Positions 25,701-32,470 of a DNA stretch of 32,876 nt are shown here, one piece after another; the first letter of the stretch is position 1; each line of letters begins with the position of its first letter. The DNA is from Porphyromonadaceae bacterium UBA4702 (GTDB lineage Bacteria; Bacteroidota; Bacteroidia; Bacteroidales; Muribaculaceae). Below the pieces are notes generated by a model, which had not been told where the DNA came from, made no database searches, and was given only the letters and a program-made list of their open reading frames with translations. Position numbers and translations under genes: made by a program. The stretch covers positions 5,864-38,739 of the forward strand of contig DHKE01000033.1 of the NCBI GenBank assembly GCA_002404675.1, in the 5' to 3' direction.

Positions 25701-27224
25701 AGCGGCTGGCGCAAGGTGAGCGTCCCCCTGACGAAGTGGGCTAAACGCAGCCACATTCAGCTCGGCTTTGCAGTCGAGTGCGGCAACGACCTTTCCAACA
25801 TCCACTTTGACGACATAGTGGTGCGCAATGTCCTCGACAAGGACCTCGCGGTCACGTCAATAGCACAGTCTGCCCCCTTTGAGGCCGGCAAGGAAAGCAG
25901 CATCAAGGTAAATGTGGCCAACCTCGGCTCGGCCGGCGCTTCCGCATTTACTGTGACACTATACCGTGACGGCAAGCAGGAGGCTGTCCAAAACGGCCGC
26001 AACCTGAACGCCGGCGAGGAGCGCGAATATGTGTTCCCGCAGACTCCTGACCGGTCATTCGGCACAAAGGCTGTATACAGCGCCCGCGTAACCCTCGAGG
26101 GCGACGCCAACACCGGCAACGACGTGTCTGCCGACCTGACCGTAGCCATCAAGCTCCCGGCTCTACCCATAGTGGACAACCTCACAGGCTCCTTTGACAC
26201 GGCTGCCGGTATTGCCAGCCTCTCGTGGTCTGCTCCTGACTTCTCGGCCGCCCCCCGCGTATATGACGGCTTCGAGGACTACCAGTCATTCCTCATCCGA
26301 GACTTCGGCGACTGGATGACACTCGACCGCGACAAGGGTTCGACGGTATATTTCAGCAATGTGCCGATGTGGACCAACTGCTCAGCACCGCAGGCATACA
26401 TTGTCTTCAACCCCAAGGCTGCGCAGGTCGATGAACCTAACCCCGACGGCTCTCCCTCGATGTTTACCAACCACGGCGGCGAGCAGATGCTCATATCATT
26501 CGCTTCCGAGACCGGCACAAACGACGACTGGCTGATCTCCCCGCGCCTCAGCGGAAACGCCCAGGAGGTTTCGTTCTGGGTCAAGGGCCTGACCATGTAC
26601 TACGGAGCCGAGACTTGGGAGTTCCTCGTCTCTACTGGCGACTACCGCGAGAACATCTCCGACTTTGAGGTTATGGAGGGTGTCGGCGGCGACGCTTCAG
26701 AGGACTGGACCGAAATCAAGGTGAACATCCCTGCCGGTGTCAACTATTTCGCAATACACTGCACATCTGCCGACAAACTCGGTTTCTGCGTTGATGACAT
26801 CACGTTCATCCCGCATGCAACCGAGGGCATCGAGCTGCTCGGATACGACGTATACTGCAACGATGCCAAGGTCAACGAAACCCCCGTTTCTGCAACCTCG
26901 TTCTCGCAGGCCGGCCTCGATCCGATGAAGGACTACAAGTACAACGTCGTATGCGTCTTCAACATCGGCGACTCCGCATTCTCCAACGACTGTTTCCTTA
27001 ACGGCGCGGGCGTTGACGGCATCGGCGCTGACGCGGTGAGTGTCGTGGCACGCGACGGCCGGATTGTCATCTCCGGAGCGTTCGGCATGCCCTTCGCCGT
27101 GCACACCCCCGCCGGCGTGGCGATTGCCTCTGGCATTGCTGCCGGTGTGCAGAATGTCCCGGCTGTGCAGGGCGTCTACCTCGTGACCGTAGGCTCTGCC
27201 GCTTACAAAGTCTACGTGAAATAA
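22758..27224 (+). CDS. Large secreted FN3 / choice-of-anchor-J protein with T9SS-type C-terminus
   Basis: A 1488-residue secreted protein. The signal peptide (about 1-24, MKHFTYTLLVVVAVLFGISP) is followed by a propeptide-like stretch and a beta-propeller-like region (about 75-310). Then come fibronectin III modules (about 314-510), a cleaved-adhesin/choice-of-anchor-J domain (about 509-656, NDWLITPPLKF), two more FN3 modules (about 663-861), a second anchor-J domain (about 864-1026), a CARDB-like domain (about 1030-1134), a third anchor-J domain (about 1168-1353, NDDWLISPRLS) and an FN3. The last about 70 residues end GVYLVTVGSAAYKVYVK, typical of a type A T9SS sorting domain. No protease domain is present, so adhesion or glycan binding is the likely role. 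Start ATG 22758 begins the signal peptide. Confidence 0.88.
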   Translation: MKHFTYTLLVVVAVLFGISPAMQAAVAGGDAGVKSPPASTQFRSASLPQTRPAGCSLAKPAKDFRQLSGLRAAGSELPEICGSLIYTAESAAVAKEMGIYTLPEMNPVRVDPMLTANGGGVLANGKYHFIYYYEMSGAVFAYYRVVDIDTWETLYSARTDQTSIATDMAYDPISDKIYGCFVGESSYVFGTLSKDYGEMTVISYLAEPFFTLACNAKGEMYAITANGKLNRIDKTNGKLTPVGDTGVTPAYQQSMTFDMATGRLFWAACTAASAGLYEVDTTSGKATLISEFAGNEEFGGLYTLSQGAVDGAPGELGNFSAEYVTTTQSDIAVSFTLPAETYGGQPLSGNVQWIVSLNDVDVELGEGQPGSQVSVTLANAPVGMNTIAAYASNDAGKGPQSRLRKWIGVDTPLPLENVTATLNGNIATISWQPPAGAMHGGYFDPAQLNYRVVRQPGNVTVCQKTTETSVTDELDASRLMNYYYDVITYVGTTRGETVSSNKVTVGDALSIPYTENFSNAEDFNLFNIIDANNDGRTWAYNSGEAKSTYSVTQAMNDWLITPPLKFEDGYLYTLRFKLHTAGFTEKMRVAIGNDASVEAMSAEIMPQFQITDRSYTEFKCTFNPGAGDKRIGFHHISDAESGNLFLDDIEVTRGASVKSPAVVEDLTVTPADKGALSCTVAFRAPSKCVDGSDLSSISRIVLYKGNKIIKSFSAPAPGAELSESGIACDAGVNEFRVIASNESGNGLEATASAFIGPDKPGIPNNVRVVEGDEEGSVVLTWEPPTTGENGGYIDVDNLKYHICAQNFETGGVDVVAMDVEGCEYVDYPTVEGQQGMVAYYVYGVNQQGVGYGWISNTLVIGTPYALPFEESFAGEGARYSTWRSQSQDPDSQWGIAASGTYPVAAPYDNDGGLLTFQPGIEGAKSVITSGKIAMDKASNPVLEFYYYYNSLGSDKIFVQVSTDGIDYETVKSVDMAAESGVSGWRKVSVPLTKWAKRSHIQLGFAVECGNDLSNIHFDDIVVRNVLDKDLAVTSIAQSAPFEAGKESSIKVNVANLGSAGASAFTVTLYRDGKQEAVQNGRNLNAGEEREYVFPQTPDRSFGTKAVYSARVTLEGDANTGNDVSADLTVAIKLPALPIVDNLTGSFDTAAGIASLSWSAPDFSAAPRVYDGFEDYQSFLIRDFGDWMTLDRDKGSTVYFSNVPMWTNCSAPQAYIVFNPKAAQVDEPNPDGSPSMFTNHGGEQMLISFASETGTNDDWLISPRLSGNAQEVSFWVKGLTMYYGAETWEFLVSTGDYRENISDFEVMEGVGGDASEDWTEIKVNIPAGVNYFAIHCTSADKLGFCVDDITFIPHATEGIELLGYDVYCNDAKVNETPVSATSFSQAGLDPMKDYKYNVVCVFNIGDSAFSNDCFLNGAGVDGIGADAVSVVARDGRIVISGAFGMPFAVHTPAGVAIASGIAAGVQNVPAVQGVYLVTVGSAAYKVYVK

Positions 27225-27249
27225 CAGCAGAATTTCAAATCCATCAACC

Positions 27250-27277
27250 CCCGGCACGCCAATTGCGGCGTGCCGGG
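27250..27277 (+). terminator. Perfect 11-bp hairpin between the two secreted-protein genes
   Basis: CCCGGCACGCC (27250-27260) pairs perfectly with GGCGTGCCGGG (27267-27277) around AATTGC. It lies 25 bases after one stop and 17 bases before the next start. No T run follows, so it may be a processing or attenuation structure rather than a simple terminator. Its CGGCACGCC core is shared with the 93-bp repeat arms. Confidence 0.55.
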
Positions 27278-27294
27278 ACAATACCCAAAAATTC

Positions 27295-29811
27295 ATGAGA
27301 ACTACTTTACTTTGCTCTGCATTGGCAGCATGCGCAGCCTTCGTGCCACTGGGCGCTGCGGCTGAGGTGACGTCCATAACCGTCTCCGAGCCGGGCACGC
27401 TGTCAACACTTATCTCCCAAGACCAGAAATTCGCCATCACCGAGCTGAAGGTCACGGGCTCCATCAACGGCGATGACATAGGCTTCATCCGCGAAATGGC
27501 CGGCGTGTCGCTCTCGAGCTACGACACCCCCACAGAGGGCCAGTTAACCAAGCTCGACCTCTACGATGCAGCCATAGTTGCCGGCGGGTACTACATAGAC
27601 TCCAAGTACTCGTGGGAGAAGAAACAGGCTGAAGCCAACACAATCGGCGACAACATGTTCCGCAAGTCCAAGCTTACGGCAATCGAGTTCCCACAAGGGC
27701 TGACAAAAGTGGGGCAGAGTGCGTTTGCCGGCGCTCCCGTAGCATCTGTCATCCTGCCCCCGGGCGTGACGTCCGTAGGCTCGGAGGCTTTCTCTGGCTG
27801 CACTTCCCTCACAGAGGCCTCATTCCCCTCGGCTGTCACCTCTATCGGCAGCCTCTGTTTCCAGAACTGTACCTCGCTCGCCTCGTTCACCATGCCTGAC
27901 ATAACCGCTCTTGCCGACCAGACGTTTGCCGGCTGTACCGCAATGACGGAAATCGAGCTCCCCGCTACGCTGCAGAGCATCGGTTATGCGCCGTTCCCCT
28001 CGTCGCTGACCGCTTTGCGTTGCCTTGCAACCACGCCTCCCGCGACAAGCTGGGGCCCGTTCAGCGGCATCAATTTCAGCAGTTGCACCCTCTATGTCCC
28101 TGCCGGAACTGTGGCTGCTTACGCCGCCGCAAGCAACTGGAGCCAGTTCACAAACATTCAGGAAATAACCGGCGAGACCCCGCCGCTGGCTGACGAACTC
28201 ACTGTCACACTCACCGAAGCCGGCACGCTGTCCACAATTTTCCGCTCCGACGAGGAGAAGTGGAATGTCAAGAAGATCACCGTCTCCGGGCCGCTCAACG
28301 GCTCTGACCTCAAGGTGCTGCGCGAAATGACCGGCATCGACGACCATTGGAACGCCACTGACGGCAAACTCGTGAGCATAGACATGAGCGGCGCTACTCT
28401 CGTTGCCGGCGGCGACCCGTTTGTAGCTGCAAAGGGCTCGGAAGACACCGACGAGCCGGCGTGGATTCAGGCTCGCGAAAACTGCCTCCCCGAAGAACTC
28501 TTCTCCGAGAGCAAGCTCGAGACTATCGTCCTCCCCACGAGCATCATTGGCATTTATTCATCCTTTGCCGACGCTACCGCCCTGAAAGGCAGCATCGTGG
28601 TCCCCGAAGGCGTGACATTCATCGGCGAGTGGGCCTTCAGCAACACTGCTATCGAGGGCATCACGCTCCCCTCGACGCTCGCTGACACCGAAGACCGCTT
28701 CCAGCACAACAAGTCAGCCATCGGCTCTAACGCCTTCAACGGCTGTTCACGCCTTGCCTCTGTAAACATACCGGCTGGTGTGACGATACTCAAGTCAAAC
28801 GTGTTTGCCGGCTGCGCTGCTCTCACAGAGTTCCGCCTCCCCGCTTCTGTCGACTACATCGACGGAAACGCTTTTGCCAACTGCACCGGCATCAAGGACT
28901 TCTATGTCGAGACGCTGAACCCGGCCTACGCGAATTACGGAGCGTTCTCGGGCATGGACTTCGACGGCTGCATACTGCACGTGCCCAGCCATGCCACACA
29001 GAACTACCGCAACGCCGACGAGTGGAGCAATTTCATCAGCATACTCGAGGCTGACCCCATCATGACCGGCGTGACTTTCGCAACACAGCAAGACGATTTC
29101 TCCGGCGTGACCGTAACCGTTGACGGCAATCCTGCCGAACTAACCGGCAATTCGGCTGCGCTCAACATGGCCATAGGCTCTGTAATCGTGGTTGCGCCCA
29201 AGTACAACACCATCATCGACGCTGTGGAGGCTGCAAACGCCCACGTCAAGGAAGACGCGCAGGAAAACACGTTTGCTGTCACTGTCATGGGCGACGGCTG
29301 CAGCGTCAGCATCGCATGGCACGAGGCGAAAGTGCGCGTCGAGGCCATCTCGACATACGACGGAGCCACACTCGCCGGCAAGCTCTCCCTCGAATACGAC
29401 GGCAATACGGGTTCTTCGTTTGAACTCCCGATAGGCGCGACTGTCACATTCGTTGCCGAGCCTGCCGAGGGCTACCTGTTCAAGTACGTCACACCTGTCA
29501 CTGACGGCTCTGACGACAGCGAGGATGCAGGCACAAGCTACACCGCAGCCAAGGCAGACAGCAAGGACGGCAAGGTGTTCAAAGGCGTGTTCGAATACGT
29601 CGGCAGCGTTGACGGCATCGACGCCGATGCGTTCCGCTACGATGCCCAGACCAAGACCGTTTACGCCTCGTCTGGCCTCACGGAAGTGTACGCAACGTCC
29701 GGGCAGCGGCTCATCTCCTCACGCGAGGGCGTGCTGAGCCTCGCCTCGCTGCCCGCAGGGCTGTACGTAGTCCGCAACGGCGGCAAGAGCCTGAAGGTGA
29801 TAGTCCGCTGA
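27295..29811 (+). CDS. BspA-like leucine-rich repeat surface protein with duplicated unit and T9SS-type C-terminus
   Basis: An 838-residue secreted protein with a signal peptide (about 1-23, ending GAAAEV). Residues about 28-298 and 300-585 are two copies of one unit: each opens with a beta segment (SEPGTLSTLI; TEAGTLSTIF), continues with an SING/PLNG-D-REM(A/T)G block, runs through BspA-type LRR_5 repeats (GSEAFSGCTSLTEASFPS; GSNAFNGCSRLASVNIPAG) and closes with a YVP/HVP...W(S)xF cap. A bacterial Ig/InlB-B-like region follows (about 590-765), and the last about 65 residues end LPAGLYVVRNGGKSLKVIVR, like a T9SS sorting domain. BspA proteins bind host matrix or other bacteria. The gap to the upstream secreted gene is only 70 bases. 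Confidence 0.88.
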   Translation: MRTTLLCSALAACAAFVPLGAAAEVTSITVSEPGTLSTLISQDQKFAITELKVTGSINGDDIGFIREMAGVSLSSYDTPTEGQLTKLDLYDAAIVAGGYYIDSKYSWEKKQAEANTIGDNMFRKSKLTAIEFPQGLTKVGQSAFAGAPVASVILPPGVTSVGSEAFSGCTSLTEASFPSAVTSIGSLCFQNCTSLASFTMPDITALADQTFAGCTAMTEIELPATLQSIGYAPFPSSLTALRCLATTPPATSWGPFSGINFSSCTLYVPAGTVAAYAAASNWSQFTNIQEITGETPPLADELTVTLTEAGTLSTIFRSDEEKWNVKKITVSGPLNGSDLKVLREMTGIDDHWNATDGKLVSIDMSGATLVAGGDPFVAAKGSEDTDEPAWIQARENCLPEELFSESKLETIVLPTSIIGIYSSFADATALKGSIVVPEGVTFIGEWAFSNTAIEGITLPSTLADTEDRFQHNKSAIGSNAFNGCSRLASVNIPAGVTILKSNVFAGCAALTEFRLPASVDYIDGNAFANCTGIKDFYVETLNPAYANYGAFSGMDFDGCILHVPSHATQNYRNADEWSNFISILEADPIMTGVTFATQQDDFSGVTVTVDGNPAELTGNSAALNMAIGSVIVVAPKYNTIIDAVEAANAHVKEDAQENTFAVTVMGDGCSVSIAWHEAKVRVEAISTYDGATLAGKLSLEYDGNTGSSFELPIGATVTFVAEPAEGYLFKYVTPVTDGSDDSEDAGTSYTAAKADSKDGKVFKGVFEYVGSVDGIDADAFRYDAQTKTVYASSGLTEVYATSGQRLISSREGVLSLASLPAGLYVVRNGGKSLKVIVR

Positions 29812-29854
29812 CGATCTGGTTTCTCTGATTACAGCGGCATTGCGCCGCACCCAC

Positions 29855-29885
29855 AGGGGATGTGCAGTTGCACATCCCCTCTTTT
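29855..29885 (+). terminator. Terminator after the BspA-like gene
   Basis: AGGGGATGTGCA (29855-29866) pairs perfectly with TGCACATCCCCT (29869-29880), followed by CTTTT. It lies 44 bases after the stop and is the clearest plus-strand Rho-independent terminator in the window. Confidence 0.88.
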
Positions 29886-29935
29886 ACCCCCACCGCCACA
29901 CAAAATGCGGAGTTGTGGAATTTTAACGAAAAATA

Positions 29936-29969
29936 TTTGCATTTTCGGGGGGGGTAATTCCTAATTTTG
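29936..29969 (+). promoter_or_regulatory. Promoter with G8 run in the spacer, upstream of the first beta-barrel gene
   Basis: TTTG (29936-29939) and TAATTTTG (29962-29969) are 22 bases apart. The spacer contains eight consecutive G (29947-29954). Losing or gaining a G would move the spacing toward or away from the usual 19-20, so promoter strength could vary with tract length. Transcription would start near 29976. Confidence 0.62.
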
Positions 29970-29975
29970 CAGCGT

Positions 29976-30230
29976 CATCAAGAGGCTGCGACCGGTAAGC
30001 CCCGAAATGGCAGACATATTACAGGAAGGTTTTCGCCTCCTCTGGCATTGACAAATCACCACCTTGTCCAACCTATAGCACAGAGACAGCGGGAATGTTT
30101 CTCACACGGCCGAGCGTATCGCCCATTGGCGGTAACGACAAGGCTTGCCGTGAGTTGCTATCGCGTCATCTATCCATCGGACAATGCAGTGAACGTGGCT
30201 GTCGAGGACGCAAGCGGCTCACCTTTTTTG
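29976..30230 (+). ncRNA. Candidate structured leader or small RNA before the beta-barrel gene
   Basis: Between the promoter and the ATG at 30304 lie about 330 bases. Several local hairpins are possible: CGCC-CATT-GGCG near 30120-30133, an imperfect stem in AACGACAAGGCTTGCCGT (about 30133-30150), and GCGTC pairing with GACGC over about 30165-30211, followed 11 bases later by a run of six T (about 30223-30228) that could end a short transcript. Two reading frames are open through part of it, but neither has a convincing start near the promoter. I cannot assign it to a known RNA family. Confidence 0.3.
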
Positions 30231-30303
30231 TTTATGCCTTACAGAACCCTAACCCAACAACCGCGCTCCCTGCCGCAAGCGCACATTAAAACCAAAAATC
30301 AAT

Positions 30304-30879
30304 ATGAAGAAACTTTACGTTCTGTTCGCGCTGATTCTTGCCGGACTCTGCGCATCCGCGCAGGAGAAGGGAGACATGGCTCTCGGCCTGAACCTTGGCG
30401 TGGCTCCGTGCCTCGAAAGCGGCGTGTCTGTGACCAACTTCGGTCTTGGCGCAAAATTCCAATACAATGTCTCCAATCCGGTACGTTTCGAGGCTGACTT
30501 GGACTACTGGTTCAAAGACAAAGGGCTGGACTTCTTTGATGTGTCTGCAAATGTGCAGTACATCTTCAAGGCTGGCAAGCTGAACGTGTACCCGACAATC
30601 GGTATCGGTATCGCCCGCGTCGGTAACTCCGTCTCCACTTCCTCCTATTCTTACGCTCCACAGCGTTCAAGTCGTTATGGTGGGGACTGGGATTATGATT
30701 ACGACTATGATGCTGACGTGGATTTTTCCTCGTCCTCTCTCTACTTCCTCTTCAATGTCGGCCTCGGTGCAGAGTATCCTGTGAATGACAAACTCTCCAT
30801 AGGCGCAGAGGTTAAGTATCAGTACATTGACAACTTCTCGCGACTGCCGGTCACTGTGGGTGCAACCTATAAATTCTGA
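30304..30879 (+). CDS. Outer-membrane beta-barrel protein
   Basis: A 191-residue small porin-like protein. A signal peptide (about 1-20, ending CASAQ) precedes alternating hydrophobic and polar strands typical of an eight-stranded barrel (OMP_b-brl type), for example MALGLNLGVAP, FEADLDYWF, VSANVQYIF, VYPTIGIGIARV, YFLFNVGLGAEY and a final strand ending VGATYKF with the C-terminal Phe required for BAM assembly. One long extracellular loop (about 115-148) is rich in Ser, Tyr and Asp (YDYDYDADVDFSSSS). The next gene starts 5 bases after the stop, so the two are co-transcribed. Confidence 0.88.
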   Translation: MKKLYVLFALILAGLCASAQEKGDMALGLNLGVAPCLESGVSVTNFGLGAKFQYNVSNPVRFEADLDYWFKDKGLDFFDVSANVQYIFKAGKLNVYPTIGIGIARVGNSVSTSSYSYAPQRSSRYGGDWDYDYDYDADVDFSSSSLYFLFNVGLGAEYPVNDKLSIGAEVKYQYIDNFSRLPVTVGATYKF

Positions 30880-30884
30880 TCGTC

Positions 30885-31325
30885 ATGACTCGTTATATCA
30901 AACTATTGATGCTGGCACTGTTCGCAGCTATCGCTGTTGCCCTGCCGAGCTGCAGCGATGACGACGATGACAGCCCCGATTCGTATCCCTCAAAAATAGT
31001 CGGAAGCTGGAAACGCACGGTTGATTTCGGAGATGGTTGGATTATAGACCAGTATATCCAATTCAAGTCAGACGGTAAGTATGTGATGTTTGGGGTTGAC
31101 AATCTCTATGATTCTTCAGTAGATGATGTGACAACTGGTTCGTGGTCAATAGACGGTAATACGCTTACGAATAAACCGGATGATACCGGCGGTTTCTTTG
31201 ACTCCGAAATCCTGATCATTCGCAAGTTGACTGATTCAGAGCTTGTGCTTCAGGGCGGATTTCTTCAGATAACCTTCAATAGAGTTTCTGACGCGGAGGT
31301 CGAAAAATACCTCAGAAATAACTGA
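30885..31325 (+). CDS. Lipocalin-like lipoprotein
   Basis: A 146-residue lipoprotein. The signal peptide ends in lipobox LPSC (Cys23), followed by SDDDDD, an acidic stretch like the Bacteroidetes surface lipoprotein export signal, so surface exposure is likely. The mature domain fits the lipocalin-like fold: the opening IVGSWKRTVDF, then IDQYIQFKSDGKYVM, TTGSWSIDGNTLTN and LIIRKLTDSELVL are the standard GxW and beta-strand pattern. The ligand is unknown. The base composition is clearly lower in G+C than the housekeeping genes (23 of 60 bases in 31081-31140). Confidence 0.83.
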   Translation: MTRYIKLLMLALFAAIAVALPSCSDDDDDSPDSYPSKIVGSWKRTVDFGDGWIIDQYIQFKSDGKYVMFGVDNLYDSSVDDVTTGSWSIDGNTLTNKPDDTGGFFDSEILIIRKLTDSELVLQGGFLQITFNRVSDAEVEKYLRNN

Positions 31326-31368
31326 AACACCCATTTCACAACCGAGGGTCAGAGTGTGCGCTGAAGCG

Positions 31369-31382
31369 GCAACCACGGTTGC
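31369..31382 (+). terminator. Short hairpin after the lipocalin-like gene
   Basis: GCAACC (31369-31374) and GGTTGC (31377-31382) form a short perfect stem with a two-base centre, 43 bases after the stop and followed by TTGCAAAA. It is a weak candidate terminator. The rest of the 214-base gap to 31540 shows no clear promoter box. Confidence 0.35.
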
Positions 31383-31539
31383 TTGCAAAACTCGTGCTGC
31401 TGAAATTGTAATGACCATAACGTAGCTGTAAGGTGCAATATCAGTCAGACATACAGCGGCAATCGCGTGCTGTGTTTCGGCGCACGCCCTGACCCCATAA
31501 TCGTGCAAGACAAATCACAAAACCAAATATTATTCTATC

Positions 31540-32223
31540 ATGAAGAAATCAATACTCGTCTCTATGGCTGTGGCTGCAGCCGCACTCTCAATGAGCGCGC
31601 AGACAGAGGGGGCAAAACCTGCCAACTCTGGATATTTCGGCATCCGCGCTTCTGGCACGCTCACCTGCCCATCAAGCTGGAAATCATGGAACAGTGACGA
31701 TGATGTCGAAATCAAATTCAAGAAAGGCGGAGGCCTTTCTATCGGAATGATCTATCATGCTCCCATAACACGCAGCTTCTATATTGAGCCTGGAGTTTCA
31801 CTCTACTACAACGCAACAGGAATAAAGCATCCGTGGAATAGTGATTATACTTCCTCAATGCGTGAATCGGGCATGCTTTTCCCTGTGATGCTCGGCTTCC
31901 AATTTGATGCCACAAAAGATGTGAATATGCAGGTTTTCTATGGCCCTGAACTTCGCGTTGGCTTCAGCAATGAGATTTATGAAACCTATAAAGGGCGAGT
32001 GAATTCCGAGACCGAACACGAGAGCCAGTATCGGCACGATGCGTCGTGCAGAATGAACCGTGTGAATTGTGACCTGCGTTTTGGTGTTGGCTTCAACATC
32101 TCGCGCAAGTACTATGTTGGCATAAGCGGAGTGGTGGGACTGAGCAATGCTGCATACGAAAAGTATGACAACTCATTCCACCAGAATCACGTGGACTTCA
32201 CCATTGGCTACAACTTCCGTTGA
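31540..32223 (+). CDS. Outer-membrane beta-barrel protein (PorT-type OMP_b-brl_2 fold)
   Basis: A 227-residue protein with a signal peptide (about 1-20, ending SMSAQ). The strands include YFGIRASGTL, GGLSIGMIYHAP, SFYIEPGVSLYYN, LLFPVMLGFQFD-like (here MLFPVMLGFQFD), VFYGPELRVGF, CDLRFGVGFNIS and YYVGISGVVGLSN, ending VDFTIGYNFR. The repeated GP/GV turns and the FYIEPGVSLYY strand match the family often annotated PorT-family, but this is a generic small barrel and not evidence for the T9SS PorT component itself. Two cysteines (in RHDASCRMNRVNCD) could form a disulfide in an outer loop. Confidence 0.86.
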   Translation: MKKSILVSMAVAAAALSMSAQTEGAKPANSGYFGIRASGTLTCPSSWKSWNSDDDVEIKFKKGGGLSIGMIYHAPITRSFYIEPGVSLYYNATGIKHPWNSDYTSSMRESGMLFPVMLGFQFDATKDVNMQVFYGPELRVGFSNEIYETYKGRVNSETEHESQYRHDASCRMNRVNCDLRFGVGFNISRKYYVGISGVVGLSNAAYEKYDNSFHQNHVDFTIGYNFR

Positions 32224-32256
32224 CACAAGTCCAAATCCGCACACCATACATACTGC

Positions 32257-32449
32257 AAGGAGGGTGTGTCAAAATAGGCGCATCACACTTTTATGCGCAG
32301 CCAAAGTAGGGACACGGCGTGCCGTGTCCGCTGGGTGGCGAACGCAGTTGTTTGATTTGCAGTGACTTGATTGCGGACACGGCACGCCGTGTCCCTGCCT
32401 TGCCGCCTCAATCATAAAAAGTTTGCGCATTTTGACACACCCCCTCCTT
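32257..32449. mobile_element. Candidate MITE: inverted repeats flanking repeat copy D
   Basis: The left arm (32257-32295, starting AAGGAGGGTGTGTCAAAAT) and right arm (32413-32449, ending ATTTTGACACACCCCCTCCTT when read inward to outward in part) are imperfect inverted repeats of nearly 40 bases, differing by a few small gaps. They enclose the 93-bp repeat and no coding sequence. This is the layout of a non-autonomous miniature element or a decayed insertion sequence. I saw no clear target-site duplication at the outer ends. Confidence 0.5.
32306..32398. repeat. 93-bp double-palindrome intergenic repeat, copy D
   Basis: It begins GTAGGGACACGGCGTGCC and ends GGCACGCCGTGTCCCTGC, with the shared middle TTTGATTTGCAGTGACTTG. 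It has the same length as copies A and C. This copy is nested inside a larger inverted repeat. Confidence 0.88.
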
Positions 32450-32470
32450 CTTCCAAATCGAATATATCTG

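Noticed and set aside
29967..30497. Open frame of 176 codons through the leader and into the beta-barrel gene
   Set aside because: It starts at a TTG inside the -7 box and runs out of frame into a gene with a signal peptide and barrel strands; the leader is better read as non-coding.
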